NCBI RefSeq assembly: GCF_003044185.1
Contig: NZ_PYYB01000002.1
Coordinates: forward strand, 124,001 to 188,000
DNA: 64,000 nucleotides
DNA from: Paraconexibacter algicola
Lineage (GTDB): Bacteria > Actinomycetota > Thermoleophilia > Solirubrobacterales > Solirubrobacteraceae
Direction: 5' to 3'
The notes under the pieces were generated by a model. That model had not been told where the DNA came from and made no database searches. It saw nothing but the letters and a program-made list of their open reading frames with translations. Both the position numbers and the translations under genes were made by a program. This document shows positions 1 to 7,615 of the stretch, piece by piece (the stretch's first letter is position 1; every line of letters begins with the position of its first letter).

Positions 1-276
1 CGCGGTCGCGGCGAGCCGCTGGGCGCCCGCGAACGCCCCGATGCGCACGAGCGCCCGCGCGGACAGGGCCAGCGCCTCGCTGCCGCGGCAGTGGTCGACG
101 ACGTCGGCGGCGAGCGCGCGGCCGCCGTCGGGCAGCGGCTCGGGCTGCGGGGCGAGCGCCGCCCCGAACGCGGCGCCGCGCGCGTCGTCGCAGGACCGCA
201 CGTCGGCGCCGCGCTGCAACGCGAAGACGACGACGGTGACGCCCGCGAGGACGAGGAGGAGCCGCAGCGCGGTCAC
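1..276 (-). CDS. Hypothetical membrane-anchored protein, 3' part missing
   Basis: Only the first 92 codons lie in the window; the rest runs off the left edge. The start is a GTG whose last bases overlap the TGA of the upstream membrane glycosyltransferase gene (GTGA), so it is the fourth gene of a tightly coupled operon. Residues 4-19 form a single hydrophobic segment (LRLLLVLAGVTVVVFA), read as a signal anchor. The part after it is alanine-rich with two cysteines (CDDARG and HCRGSE) that could pair outside the membrane. I recognise no family. Its place behind three glycosyltransferases suggests a role at the cell surface, which is inference only. Confidence 0.6.
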   Translation of the reverse strand, partial: MTALRLLLVLAGVTVVVFALQRGADVRSCDDARGAAFGAALAPQPEPLPDGGRALAADVVDHCRGSEALALSARALVRIGAFAGAQRLAATA

Positions 277-1754
277 GGGTCGGGATCGTAGCCGCGGCGC
301 AGCAGCACCACGAAGCTCGGGTCGCGGGCGACCTCGCGGTAGTCGCGGGCGATGACGCGGTCCAGGACGTCGGCGCCGTCGAGGCGCCCGCCCCCGTTGG
401 GCTCGTCGCGGCGGGCCGCGGGCGCGATCCAGCGCACGACCCACGGCGTGCGGGTGCGGGCGAGGTCGCGGGCGATCTCCTCCTGCACGTCGCGGTCGGT
501 GACCACGCCGGGCTGGACGACGTCGTAGCGGGAGGGGTTGGGCCGCCCCAGCAGGACGTTCAGCAGCGGCGCGCCGAAGCGCACGCGGGCGTAGCGCGGC
601 GGCGCGACCAGCACCGGACCCGGGACCGCGCGGACCGTGCGTGCGACGAACGCCGCGCCGCGGGCGAACGCGGCGTCGGCCCGGACCCCGTCGGCGGCGG
701 GGCCGGGCAGCGCGACGAGGTCCCCGGGGTGCAGCAGCCGTCCCGCCTGCCGCTCGGCGCCGTGCAGCGCGACGAGCGCGCAGACGGCGAGGCACGCGGC
801 ACGCACCCCGCGCCGGTCGCTGCGCGCGCCGACGACCCCGGCCAGCGCGGCGAGCGCGAGCGCCAGGCCCAGGAGGTGGAACTCGTCGGTGCGGGCCAGC
901 AGGTAGGCCAGGCCGCCGGCCACGAGCGGCGCGAGCGCCCACGCCTCCCGTCCCGCGCCACCCCGGCGGACCGCGAACCAGGCGCCCGCGCCGGCGGTCG
1001 CCGCGACGAGCAGGGCCGGGTAGGCGGCCTCCAGCAGCTTGTTCGGGTCGGGGAACGCGTCGGCGACGGCGAACGGGAACGGCAGACGCTGCAGGTCCTG
1101 GATGCCCAGGAACCCGGCGGTCTGGTCGACCAGCTCCGCCGGGGCGAGCAGCGCGAACGGCAGCACGCCCATGGCCGCGACCGCGCCGGCGGCCGGCAGC
1201 GCGCGGCGGGCGGGCGCCCCGCCCAGCACGATCCCGGCGGCCGCCGCGAGTCCGATCTCGGGCCGCCACAGGCCGGCGAGACCCGCCAGGGCCCCGGCGA
1301 GGCCGGGCCGCTGCCGGCGGGCGGCGAGCAGCGCTCCGAGCGCGAGCGCGAGCGCCGGCGGCCCGGGTCCCGCGTTCGCCGGCCAGGCCAGCGCGCCCGC
1401 GGCGGCGAGCCCCGCCGCGAGCGGCCAGCCCAGGACACGCGGATGGTCCTGCCCCTGCTCGGGCTCGACGAGGCGGGCGACGAGCAGCACGACGGCGACG
1501 TCCAGGACGAGCCGCGCGATCCGCCAGGCCAGCAGCGACGGGCCGGTCACCCAGGTCAGCGCGCCGAGCGCCAGCGCCTGCCCGGGACCGTAGTTCCACC
1601 AGAAGTCCCGGTAGGGCAGCTGCCCGTCGGCGACGCGGTCGGCGGCCGCGAGGACGAGCCCCTCGTCGTGCGGGCCCGCCTCGAGCAGCAGCGTGCAGCC
1701 CGACAGCAGCAGCGCCGCCCCGGCCAGCAGCAGATTGCGACGCACGGCGGTCAC
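273..1754 (-). CDS. Polytopic membrane glycosyltransferase (GT39/ArnT-like)
   Basis: A 493-residue protein that is hydrophobic through most of its length. The N-terminal layout fits GT-C fold enzymes: a first membrane helix (about 7-24), then an extracytoplasmic loop with an acidic pair at D30-E31 and the phrase LPYRDFWWNYGPG at 46-58. Such enzymes move sugars from polyprenyl-phosphate donors onto lipids or proteins on the outer face of the membrane. The GTG start overlaps the stop of the GT2 gene by 4 nt; an open frame continues upstream but there it only shadows that gene. The acceptor cannot be told from sequence. Family call is fairly sure, the substrate is unknown. Confidence 0.75.
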   Translation of the reverse strand: MTAVRRNLLLAGAALLLSGCTLLLEAGPHDEGLVLAAADRVADGQLPYRDFWWNYGPGQALALGALTWVTGPSLLAWRIARLVLDVAVVLLVARLVEPEQGQDHPRVLGWPLAAGLAAAGALAWPANAGPGPPALALALGALLAARRQRPGLAGALAGLAGLWRPEIGLAAAAGIVLGGAPARRALPAAGAVAAMGVLPFALLAPAELVDQTAGFLGIQDLQRLPFPFAVADAFPDPNKLLEAAYPALLVAATAGAGAWFAVRRGGAGREAWALAPLVAGGLAYLLARTDEFHLLGLALALAALAGVVGARSDRRGVRAACLAVCALVALHGAERQAGRLLHPGDLVALPGPAADGVRADAAFARGAAFVARTVRAVPGPVLVAPPRYARVRFGAPLLNVLLGRPNPSRYDVVQPGVVTDRDVQEEIARDLARTRTPWVVRWIAPAARRDEPNGGGRLDGADVLDRVIARDYREVARDPSFVVLLRRGYDPDP

Positions 1755-2710
1755 TCCGGGCTGTCCGGATGGCCGCCGGCGGTCGGGCCGCGCCACGGGA
1801 CGGGCGCCACGACGTCCTCGATCCGGCGCACCGCGACCCGGCGCAGCGCGGCCCGCTCGCGGAGCATCACCCCCAGCAGCGGCAGCGCCGAGGCGAGCCC
1901 GCCGAGGTGGGCGCGCAAACGGCGCTCGCGGGCCGCGTGCAGCGTCCAGGCGAGCTGCCGGTAGACGACCGGTCCCGCCCACCGCCACGGCCACGCGCGG
2001 GCGACGAGCAGCAGCGTGTTGCGGGCCACCCAGCCGCTCACCGGGCGCGCGAGCTGCCCGCTGGAGCCCCCACCCGCGTGGCGGGCGACGGCGGGCTCGT
2101 AGCCGCAGCGCCAGCCGGCGAGCGCCAGGCGCAGCCCGAGCTCGACGTCCTCGAGGTAGGAGAACAGCCGCTCGTCGAAGCCCCCGACCGCGAGCACCGC
2201 GTCGCGGCGGTACAGGGCGGCGCCCGCGCAGGCGCTGAAGACCTCGCCGGGGACGTCGAAGCGACCATCGTCCGGGCGTCCGGCGCCGCGCTGCTCGCAG
2301 ACCCCGTCGCGGCGCAGCCGGTCGCCGGCGTCGTCGACGGTCCCGGGGTCGTCCAGGCGCACGAGCTTCGACGCGACGCTCGCCAGCCGCGGGTCGCCGT
2401 CGAGCCGGTCGGCCAGGCGGGCGTGCCAGTCGGGGGCGAGCTCGACGTCAGTGTTCAACAGGGCGATGCGCTCCCCGTGGGCGACGGCGATCCCCCGGTT
2501 GGCGGCGGCCGCGAAGCCGCGGTTGCGGTCCTCGCGCAGCACGACGACGTCCGGTCGGGTGGCGGCGAGCCAGTCGGCGGTCCCGTCACGGGAGCCGTTG
2601 TCGACGATCACGAGCTCGTCGAACGGCCGCTCCTGGGCGTCGATCGACGCGAGCAGGCCGGGCAGCCAGCCGCGACCGTTCCAGGCGGGGACGACCGCGG
2701 TCGTCCTCAC
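1751..2710 (-). CDS. Glycosyltransferase family 2
   Basis: A 319-residue GT-A fold enzyme. It shows the GT2 opening (TTAVVPAWNG, 3-12), the nucleotide-binding VDNGSRDGT (36-44), the DXD-like NTDVE (86-90) and the catalytic-base region SYLEDVELGLRL (181-192). The C-terminal 100 residues include amphipathic segments rich in W, L and R that may touch the membrane. It resembles WbbL-type rhamnosyl or galactofuranosyl transferases, which use nucleotide sugars on the cytoplasmic side. The GTG start overlaps the upstream GT4 stop codon (GTGA), and its own stop overlaps the next gene in the same way. Donor and acceptor are not determinable. Confidence 0.88.
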   Translation of the reverse strand: MRTTAVVPAWNGRGWLPGLLASIDAQERPFDELVIVDNGSRDGTADWLAATRPDVVVLREDRNRGFAAAANRGIAVAHGERIALLNTDVELAPDWHARLADRLDGDPRLASVASKLVRLDDPGTVDDAGDRLRRDGVCEQRGAGRPDDGRFDVPGEVFSACAGAALYRRDAVLAVGGFDERLFSYLEDVELGLRLALAGWRCGYEPAVARHAGGGSSGQLARPVSGWVARNTLLLVARAWPWRWAGPVVYRQLAWTLHAARERRLRAHLGGLASALPLLGVMLRERAALRRVAVRRIEDVVAPVPWRGPTAGGHPDSPE

Positions 2711-3897
2711 GACCGCCGCGCGCCGGGGCCGGGGCGGCGACCGCGGGCGCGCGGCCGGTCGGCCGCCGGCGGGCGGCGCGCGGGGACCGGGGCGTCGCGC
2801 GCGTCGCGGATCGCGGCCTCGACCGTCGCGGCGAACGCGGCGCGGAAGACCGCGACGTCGAACCGCCGGGCGTTCTGCACGCACGCGTCGGGGTCGACGG
2901 AGAGCGGGTCGAAGCGCCGCACCGCGGCGCACAGCGACGCGACCGTCGGCTCGTCGTAGAACGTGCCCGTGCGGCCCTCGATCACGGTGTCGCGCACGCC
3001 GCCGGCGCGCAGCGCGATCACCGGCCGTCCGGCGGCCTGCGCCTCGACCGCCGCGATCCCGAACTCCTCGGTCGCGGTGACGACGAGCGCCCGGGCAGCG
3101 GACAGCCGCCGGGCGACCTCGGCGTCCGGGAGGTGCCCGACGACCTCGACGGTCGGGCCGGCGAGCCGGCGCAGGCGGCGCAGGTCCGGGCCCTGGCCGA
3201 TGACGGTCAGCGGCAGCCCCATCTGCGAGAACGCGCGGACCGCGAGGTCGATCCGCTTGTGCGGCATCAGCTGCGAGAGCACGACGTAGCGGTCGCCGAC
3301 GGGGCCGGGCGCGAACCGGGCGGTCTGCACCGGGGGCGCGACCACGACCGCCTCGCGTCCGAGGTAGCGGGCGATCCGCAGGCGCGTCGTCGGCGAGTTC
3401 GCGACGTACGTGTCGACGCGCTGCGCGGCGATCCAGTCCCACTGGCGCCATCGGGCGAGCACCGTGCCCAGCACGGCGCGCCCGATCGGCCCGCGGGCGC
3501 CGAGCGTCTCCTCGCGGGCGTTCCACGCGTACCGGAACGGGTTGTGGCAATAGCAGACGTGGACGGCGCCCTCGTCGGGGATGACGCCGTGCGCCCAGGC
3601 GCTCGAGCTCGACACGACGAGGTCGTAGCCGCGCAGGTCGAGGCCCTCGACCGCGGCCGGGTAGAGCGGCAGCAGCGCCCGGAACCAGCGCGCGGTCGGG
3701 CGCAGCCGCTGCAGCCAACTGGTGGTCACGCGGCGGCGGGCGAAGCGGCCGCGCGTGCCGCGCTCGTCGTAGACGGCGGTGAAGAGGTCGGCGTCCGGAT
3801 AGAGGTCGCAGAGGACCGCGAAGACGCGCTCGGCGCCGCGGGCGTCGAGCAGGAAGTCGTGCACCAACGCGACCCTCGGTGGTCGAGACCCCTCCAT
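2707..3897 (-). CDS. Glycosyltransferase family 4 (GT-B)
   Basis: A 396-residue retaining glycosyltransferase. The N-terminal Rossmann half opens with VALVHDFLLDARGAERVF (9-26), the usual acceptor-domain start; the donor half holds HKRIDLAVRAF (213-223) and the EX7E motif in ATEEFGIAAVEAQAAGRPV (275-293). The arginine- and proline-rich tail after about 365 looks disordered. The ATG is fixed by TAGACT 8 nt upstream; there is no Shine-Dalgarno sequence. It heads a four-gene operon (GT4, GT2, GT-C, membrane-anchored protein) and is divergent from another GT4-GT2 pair, so the locus probably builds a surface polysaccharide or glycolipid. Confidence 0.88.
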   Translation of the reverse strand: MEGSRPPRVALVHDFLLDARGAERVFAVLCDLYPDADLFTAVYDERGTRGRFARRRVTTSWLQRLRPTARWFRALLPLYPAAVEGLDLRGYDLVVSSSSAWAHGVIPDEGAVHVCYCHNPFRYAWNAREETLGARGPIGRAVLGTVLARWRQWDWIAAQRVDTYVANSPTTRLRIARYLGREAVVVAPPVQTARFAPGPVGDRYVVLSQLMPHKRIDLAVRAFSQMGLPLTVIGQGPDLRRLRRLAGPTVEVVGHLPDAEVARRLSAARALVVTATEEFGIAAVEAQAAGRPVIALRAGGVRDTVIEGRTGTFYDEPTVASLCAAVRRFDPLSVDPDACVQNARRFDVAVFRAAFAATVEAAIRDARDAPVPARRPPAADRPRARGRRPGPGARRS

Positions 3898-3905
3898 CCG
3901 CGGCG

Positions 3906-3911
3906 AGTCTA
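3906..3911 (-). promoter_or_regulatory. -10 box TAGACT, leaderless promoter of the minus-strand GT operon
   Basis: TAGACT read on the minus strand, 8 nt before the ATG. It shares the 45-bp divergent gap with the opposite-facing promoter. Confidence 0.5.
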
Positions 3912-3929
3912 TGCGACCGCCCGGGGGGC

Positions 3930-3935
3930 TACGGT
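3930..3935 (+). promoter_or_regulatory. -10 box TACGGT, leaderless promoter of the plus-strand GT pair
   Basis: TACGGT, 7 nt before the ATG. A GGAGG touches the ATG directly with no spacer, too close for a working Shine-Dalgarno site, which favours leaderless initiation. Confidence 0.5.
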
Positions 3936-3942
3936 GCGGAGG

Positions 3943-5004
3943 ATGAGGGTCGGCGTCGACGCCCGCGCGCTGGCCGGACACCGGGGCGTCGGGCGCTACG
4001 CCCGCGCGCTGCTGGACGCGATGGCCACGGCGTTCCCGCAGGACGAGCACCACGTCGTCGCCCACGGGGCGGGCACCCCGTCGCCGGGTCGGACGATCGT
4101 CCACCGCACGCGGCTGCCGCGTCGGGCGGCCTACGCGACGGCGGCGCTCACCGGGCGCCCGCGCCTGGACCGCCTGCTCGGCGGCAACCTCGACGTGGTG
4201 TGGCTCCCCGCCCCCGCCCCGGTCGCCGTCACCGCCGGCGTCCCGGTCGTCCTGACCGTCCACGACCTGTCGTTCTGGGAGCGTCCCGGCGACTTCACCC
4301 GCTACGAGCGGGCCTGGCACGTGCTCGCGCGTCCCGACCGGCTCGTCGCGCGCGCCGACCGGCTGCTGGCCGACAGCGCCGCCACCCGGGACGCGCTGCT
4401 GGCCCGCCGCCCCGGGCTCGCCGACCGGGTGGTGGTCGTGCAACCGGGCGTCGCCGCCCCGGCGGCTCCCCCGCCCGGGCCGGTGCGCGACCGGCCGTTC
4501 CTGCTGTGGGTCGGGGCGCTCGAGCCCCGCAAGGCCCCCGACGTCCTGGCGCAGGCCTGGGCACTCGCCCGCGCGGGCGGGCTGGACGCCGAGCTCGTCG
4601 TCGTCGGCGAGGGCCGCCGGCCGATCCGCGGCCCGGGCGTCGTCGCGCTCGGCCGGGTCGACGACCGGACGCTCGCGGGCCTCTACCGGGACGCGCTCGC
4701 GCTCGTCGCGCCCTCGTGGCTGGAGGGCTTCGGCTTCCCGCCGCTGGAGGCGGCCCTCCTGGGGACGCCGTCGGTGCTGAGCGACCTGGCCGTGCACCGC
4801 GAGACGCTGCCCGACGCCGCGCTGCACGTCGCACCGGGGGACCCGCGCGCGCTCGCCGACGCGCTCGTGCGGATCGCGGCCGACGCCGCGCTGCGCGAGG
4901 ACCTCGCCGTCCGGGCGCGCGCGGCGGCCGACCGGCTGACCTGGGAGGCGGCGGCCCGCGCCACGCGCGCCGCGCTCGCCGACGCCGCGGGGGCGTCGCG
5001 GTGA
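3943..5004 (+). CDS. Glycosyltransferase family 4
   Basis: A 353-residue GT-B enzyme. The start MRVGVDARAL matches the family's typical first strand, so the ATG is secure. The donor domain carries VGALEPRKAPD (190-200) and the EX7E motif EGFGFPPLEA (261-270). It resembles mannosyltransferases of surface-glycan clusters such as MtfB/WbaZ-like proteins. The next gene begins inside its stop codon (GTGA), so the two are translationally coupled. With the divergent operon this makes two GT4 and two GT2 enzymes plus one GT-C enzyme within 6 kb. No sugar-nucleotide synthesis, flippase or polymerase gene is visible. Confidence 0.88.
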   Translation: MRVGVDARALAGHRGVGRYARALLDAMATAFPQDEHHVVAHGAGTPSPGRTIVHRTRLPRRAAYATAALTGRPRLDRLLGGNLDVVWLPAPAPVAVTAGVPVVLTVHDLSFWERPGDFTRYERAWHVLARPDRLVARADRLLADSAATRDALLARRPGLADRVVVVQPGVAAPAAPPPGPVRDRPFLLWVGALEPRKAPDVLAQAWALARAGGLDAELVVVGEGRRPIRGPGVVALGRVDDRTLAGLYRDALALVAPSWLEGFGFPPLEAALLGTPSVLSDLAVHRETLPDAALHVAPGDPRALADALVRIAADAALREDLAVRARAAADRLTWEAAARATRAALADAAGASR

Positions 5005-5951
5005 GCGTCACGCTCGTCGTCGTGCTGCACGACAGCGCCGCGCCGCTGGAGCGGCTGCTGGCGTCCCTGGAGGCGCACGCGGGGCCGCTCGCGCCGCAGC
5101 TCGTCTGCGTGGACAGCGGCTCGCGCGACGGCGGGGCCGGGGTCGCGCTGGCCCGGGCGCACGGCGCGGAGGTGCTCGTGCTCGACGGCAACCCGGGCTT
5201 CGGGACGGCGAACGTCGCCGGGCTCGCCCGCGCCCGGCACCCGGTGACCGTGCTGCTGAACCCCGACGTCGAGCTGCTCGACGACCGCGCGCTCCCCGCG
5301 CTCGTCGCCCACGCGGCGGGGCACGACGCGCTGCACGTGCCACGCCTGCTGACGCCCGCGGGCACGGTCGAGGACAGCGCCCATCCGCGGCCGGGGTCGC
5401 CCGGCCACGCGCTGCTGGCGCTGGCGCACCCGCCGCTGCTGCCGCGGCGGCTGCGCGAGGCCGCACAGCCCTGGCGGGCCGACCGTCCACGGACCGTCGG
5501 CTGGGCGATCGCCGCGTGCGTGGCCGCGCGGACCACGACGCTGCGTGAGCTCGGACCGTTCGACCCGGCCGCGTTCCTGTTCTTCGAGGACCTCGACCTC
5601 TGCCTGCACGCGGCCGCGACGGGCCGGCCGACGGTCCTGCACCCGGACCTCGCGCTGCGGCACGCCGGACGCCACAGCACGGGACCCGCGTTCGGCGGCG
5701 AGCCGGTCGCGCTGCTGGCCCGACGGCGCCGCCACGTGGTCGCCACCCGGCTCGGCGCCCGCGGCCTGCGACGCGACGACCGGCTGCAGGCGGCGACGTT
5801 CGCGACCCGGCTGCTGGCGGCCCGCCTGCGCCCGGGCGCGGACGCGACGCTCGTGCGCGCCCGCCGCGACGCGTTGCGCGCGGCGCGCCGCGCCGCGCCG
5901 GACGCGCGCGCCGTGCTCGCGGCGGACCCGGCTCAGAACAGGCCGAGCTGA
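5001..5951 (+). CDS. Glycosyltransferase family 2 (WbbL/rhamnosyltransferase-like)
   Basis: A 316-residue GT-A enzyme with VCVDSGSRDGG (35-45), the divalent-metal motif LLNPDVELLDD (85-95) and FFEDLDLCLHA (194-204), the ED signature of the WbbL group. The GTG start overlaps the GT4 stop. The last 70 residues are very rich in Arg and Ala and carry no motif. Its 3' end overlaps the convergent uracil-DNA glycosylase gene by 19 bp, so there is no room for a separate terminator. Sugar specificity is unknown; rhamnose transfer is only suggested by the family resemblance. Confidence 0.85.
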   Translation: MSVTLVVVLHDSAAPLERLLASLEAHAGPLAPQLVCVDSGSRDGGAGVALARAHGAEVLVLDGNPGFGTANVAGLARARHPVTVLLNPDVELLDDRALPALVAHAAGHDALHVPRLLTPAGTVEDSAHPRPGSPGHALLALAHPPLLPRRLREAAQPWRADRPRTVGWAIAACVAARTTTLRELGPFDPAAFLFFEDLDLCLHAAATGRPTVLHPDLALRHAGRHSTGPAFGGEPVALLARRRRHVVATRLGARGLRRDDRLQAATFATRLLAARLRPGADATLVRARRDALRAARRAAPDARAVLAADPAQNRPS

Positions 5952-6628
5952 CCGTCGGGCGGCGGGCCCGCCGCGGGATCCGGGGCGACGGGCGGCAGCG
6001 GCGCCGCCGGCGGCACGACGACCGGCCGGGGCTGCTCGGGCACCGGCAGCGCCAGCAGTCCGGGCAGGCGCGCGAGGTCGCGGCGCAGCAGCTCGAGCGT
6101 CTGCGGCCGGTAGAGCGCCGCGGCCGGGTGCAGGACCGGCAGGACGCGCACGCGACGGCCGGCGAGCTCGACGACCTCGGTGCGCCCGTGCACCCGCAGG
6201 ATCGGCTCGGCGACGCCGCGCACCACGCGGGTCGCGACCGTGCCGAGCGTGCAGACGACCCGCGGGGCGACGAGCTCGACCTGGGCCAGCAGGTGCGCGC
6301 GGCACCGCTCGAGCTCCGCCGGGGCCGGGTCGCGGTTGTCCGGGGGCCGGCACAGCAGCGCGGTGGTCGTCCACACCGCGGCCGGGTCGATGCCGGTCTC
6401 GCGCAGCAGCTCGTCGAGCACGCGGCGGGGACGGCCGAGCAGCGACACGCCCCGCTCGTCCTCCTCGCGGCCCGGGGCGTCGGCGACGACGAGGAGGTCC
6501 GCGTCGGGGTCGCCGCTGCCGAACACGACCTGGGTGCGCGTGGCCGCGAGCTGCGGGCAGCGACCGCACCCCCGGGCCCGCGCGGCGGCCTGCGCGATGG
6601 CGTCTCGGCGCTCGTCGGGAGACGACAC
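5933..6628 (-). CDS. Family 4 uracil-DNA glycosylase (4Fe-4S)
   Basis: Removes uracil from DNA as the first step of base excision repair. The 231-residue protein has the family's cluster-binding cysteines at C21 and C24 (GCGRCPQL), C93 (LLCRPPDNRDP) and C126 (VVCTLGTVA). The uracil-pocket motif usually written GEAPG reads VADAPGREEDERG (48-60), so an Asp replaces the motif Glu. The second motif is LHPAA (166-170). The last 35 residues are a proline-rich tail. The GTG start is chosen because TACGAT lies 6 nt before it and the N-terminus matches the family; a longer upstream frame has no support. Confidence 0.88.
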   Translation of the reverse strand: MSSPDERRDAIAQAAARARGCGRCPQLAATRTQVVFGSGDPDADLLVVADAPGREEDERGVSLLGRPRRVLDELLRETGIDPAAVWTTTALLCRPPDNRDPAPAELERCRAHLLAQVELVAPRVVCTLGTVATRVVRGVAEPILRVHGRTEVVELAGRRVRVLPVLHPAAALYRPQTLELLRRDLARLPGLLALPVPEQPRPVVVPPAAPLPPVAPDPAAGPPPDGQLGLF

Positions 6629-6634
6629 GCGGCG

Positions 6635-6640
6635 ATCGTA
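6635..6640 (-). promoter_or_regulatory. -10 box TACGAT, leaderless promoter of the uracil-DNA glycosylase gene
   Basis: TACGAT on the minus strand, 6 nt before the GTG start, which it helps to choose. Confidence 0.5.
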
Positions 6641-6695
6641 CCGTCCGCCCGGGGGATCCCCGTCGACCGTCGGGGAGACACCGGCGAGGCAGGTG

Positions 6696-6723
6696 TTGCG
6701 CATCGAGGCCCGGTGTGTACTCT
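6696..6723 (+). promoter_or_regulatory. Promoter TTGCGC-16-TACTCT of the pantothenate operon
   Basis: TTGCGC at the -35 position and TACTCT at the -10 position are separated by 16 nt. The mRNA would have a leader of roughly 115 nt before the DUF2520 start codon, unlike the many leaderless genes around it. The leader contains a small CCCC-TTCC-GGGG hairpin near its end; I see no known riboswitch fold. The same -35 sequence and spacing recur before the ABC transporter operon. Confidence 0.45.
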
Positions 6724-6844
6724 CCGTGACGAGGCCGTCACCGATGCCCGGGACGGACCTCGGCAGTCCCCGCAGGACCAGGCAGCACACCCCTCACCAC
6801 ACGCGACCGGTACCCCCCTTCCGGGGACTGGACCGAGATCTCCC

Positions 6845-7615
6845 ATGGAGACATCCCCCACTTCCGGGGCCGACCAGGGCCCCTGCCGCTGTGCGCTGAT
6901 CGGCGCCGGCCGCGTCGGCTCCGCGCTCGCGCGGGCCCTGCCCGCCGTCGGCGTCGCCGTGCACGGCCCGCTGGGCCGGGAGGCGACCGTCCCCGCCGAG
7001 GCGACGGTCGCGCTGCTGTGCGTCCCCGACGCGGAGATCGCCCGTGCGGCCGCCGCGATCACCCCCCGCCCCGGCCTGCTCGTCGGCCACTGCTCCGGCG
7101 CGACCGGCCTCACCGCGCTGACCGGCGCCGGGCACGAGGCGTTCTCGCTCCATCCCCTGATGACGGTCGCGGGCCCGGACGCCGTCTTCGCCGGCGCGGG
7201 CGCCGCGGTCGACGGCAGCACCGACGCGGCGCTCGCCACCGCGCGCGAGCTGGCCCGGACGCTCGGCCTGCGGCCGGTCCGCATCCGCGACGAGGACCGC
7301 GTCGCCTACCACGCGGCCGCCTCGATCGCCTCGAACTTCCTCGTGACGCTGCAGGACGCCGCCGAGCGGCTGCTGGCCACCGCCGACGCCGACCGCGAGC
7401 TGCTCGTCCCGCTCGTGCGCGCCACCGTCGAGAACTGGGCCGCGCACGGCCCCGAGCGGGCGCTCACCGGCCCGATCGCCCGCGGCGACGTGGCGACCGT
7501 CGCGGCGCAGCGCGACGCCGTCGCGGACCGCACCCCGGAGCTGCTGGCGCTGTTCGACGCGCTCGCGGACGCGACCCGGTCGCTCGCCGACCGCCGGACG
7601 GTGGTGACGGGCTGA
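6845..7615 (+). CDS. Rossmann-fold DUF2520 oxidoreductase-like protein
   Basis: A 256-residue protein with an NADP-type dinucleotide fingerprint ALIGAGRVGSALARAL (17-32), then a helical C-terminal domain of the DUF2520 type (about 120-250) containing EDRVAYHAAASIASNF. The architecture resembles 6-phosphogluconate-dehydrogenase-like reductases, including ketopantoate reductase. It is first in an operon with panC, panD and panB: its TGA overlaps the panC ATG by one base. No panE is visible in the window, so I suggest, without proof, that it may be a ketopantoate reductase or related enzyme. Only a weak purine-rich stretch precedes the ATG. Confidence 0.82.
   Translation: METSPTSGADQGPCRCALIGAGRVGSALARALPAVGVAVHGPLGREATVPAEATVALLCVPDAEIARAAAAITPRPGLLVGHCSGATGLTALTGAGHEAFSLHPLMTVAGPDAVFAGAGAAVDGSTDAALATARELARTLGLRPVRIRDEDRVAYHAAASIASNFLVTLQDAAERLLATADADRELLVPLVRATVENWAAHGPERALTGPIARGDVATVAAQRDAVADRTPELLALFDALADATRSLADRRTVVTG

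Noticed and set aside
641-2959. Long plus-strand open frame opposite the glycosyltransferases
   Set aside because: Pro/Arg/Ala-only sequence without domains; the minus strand encodes recognisable GT2 and membrane glycosyltransferase with coupled start and stop codons.
6724-6844. Riboswitch in the pan operon leader
   Set aside because: The leader is long enough but I recognise no conserved core of a known class; only a small hairpin is visible.
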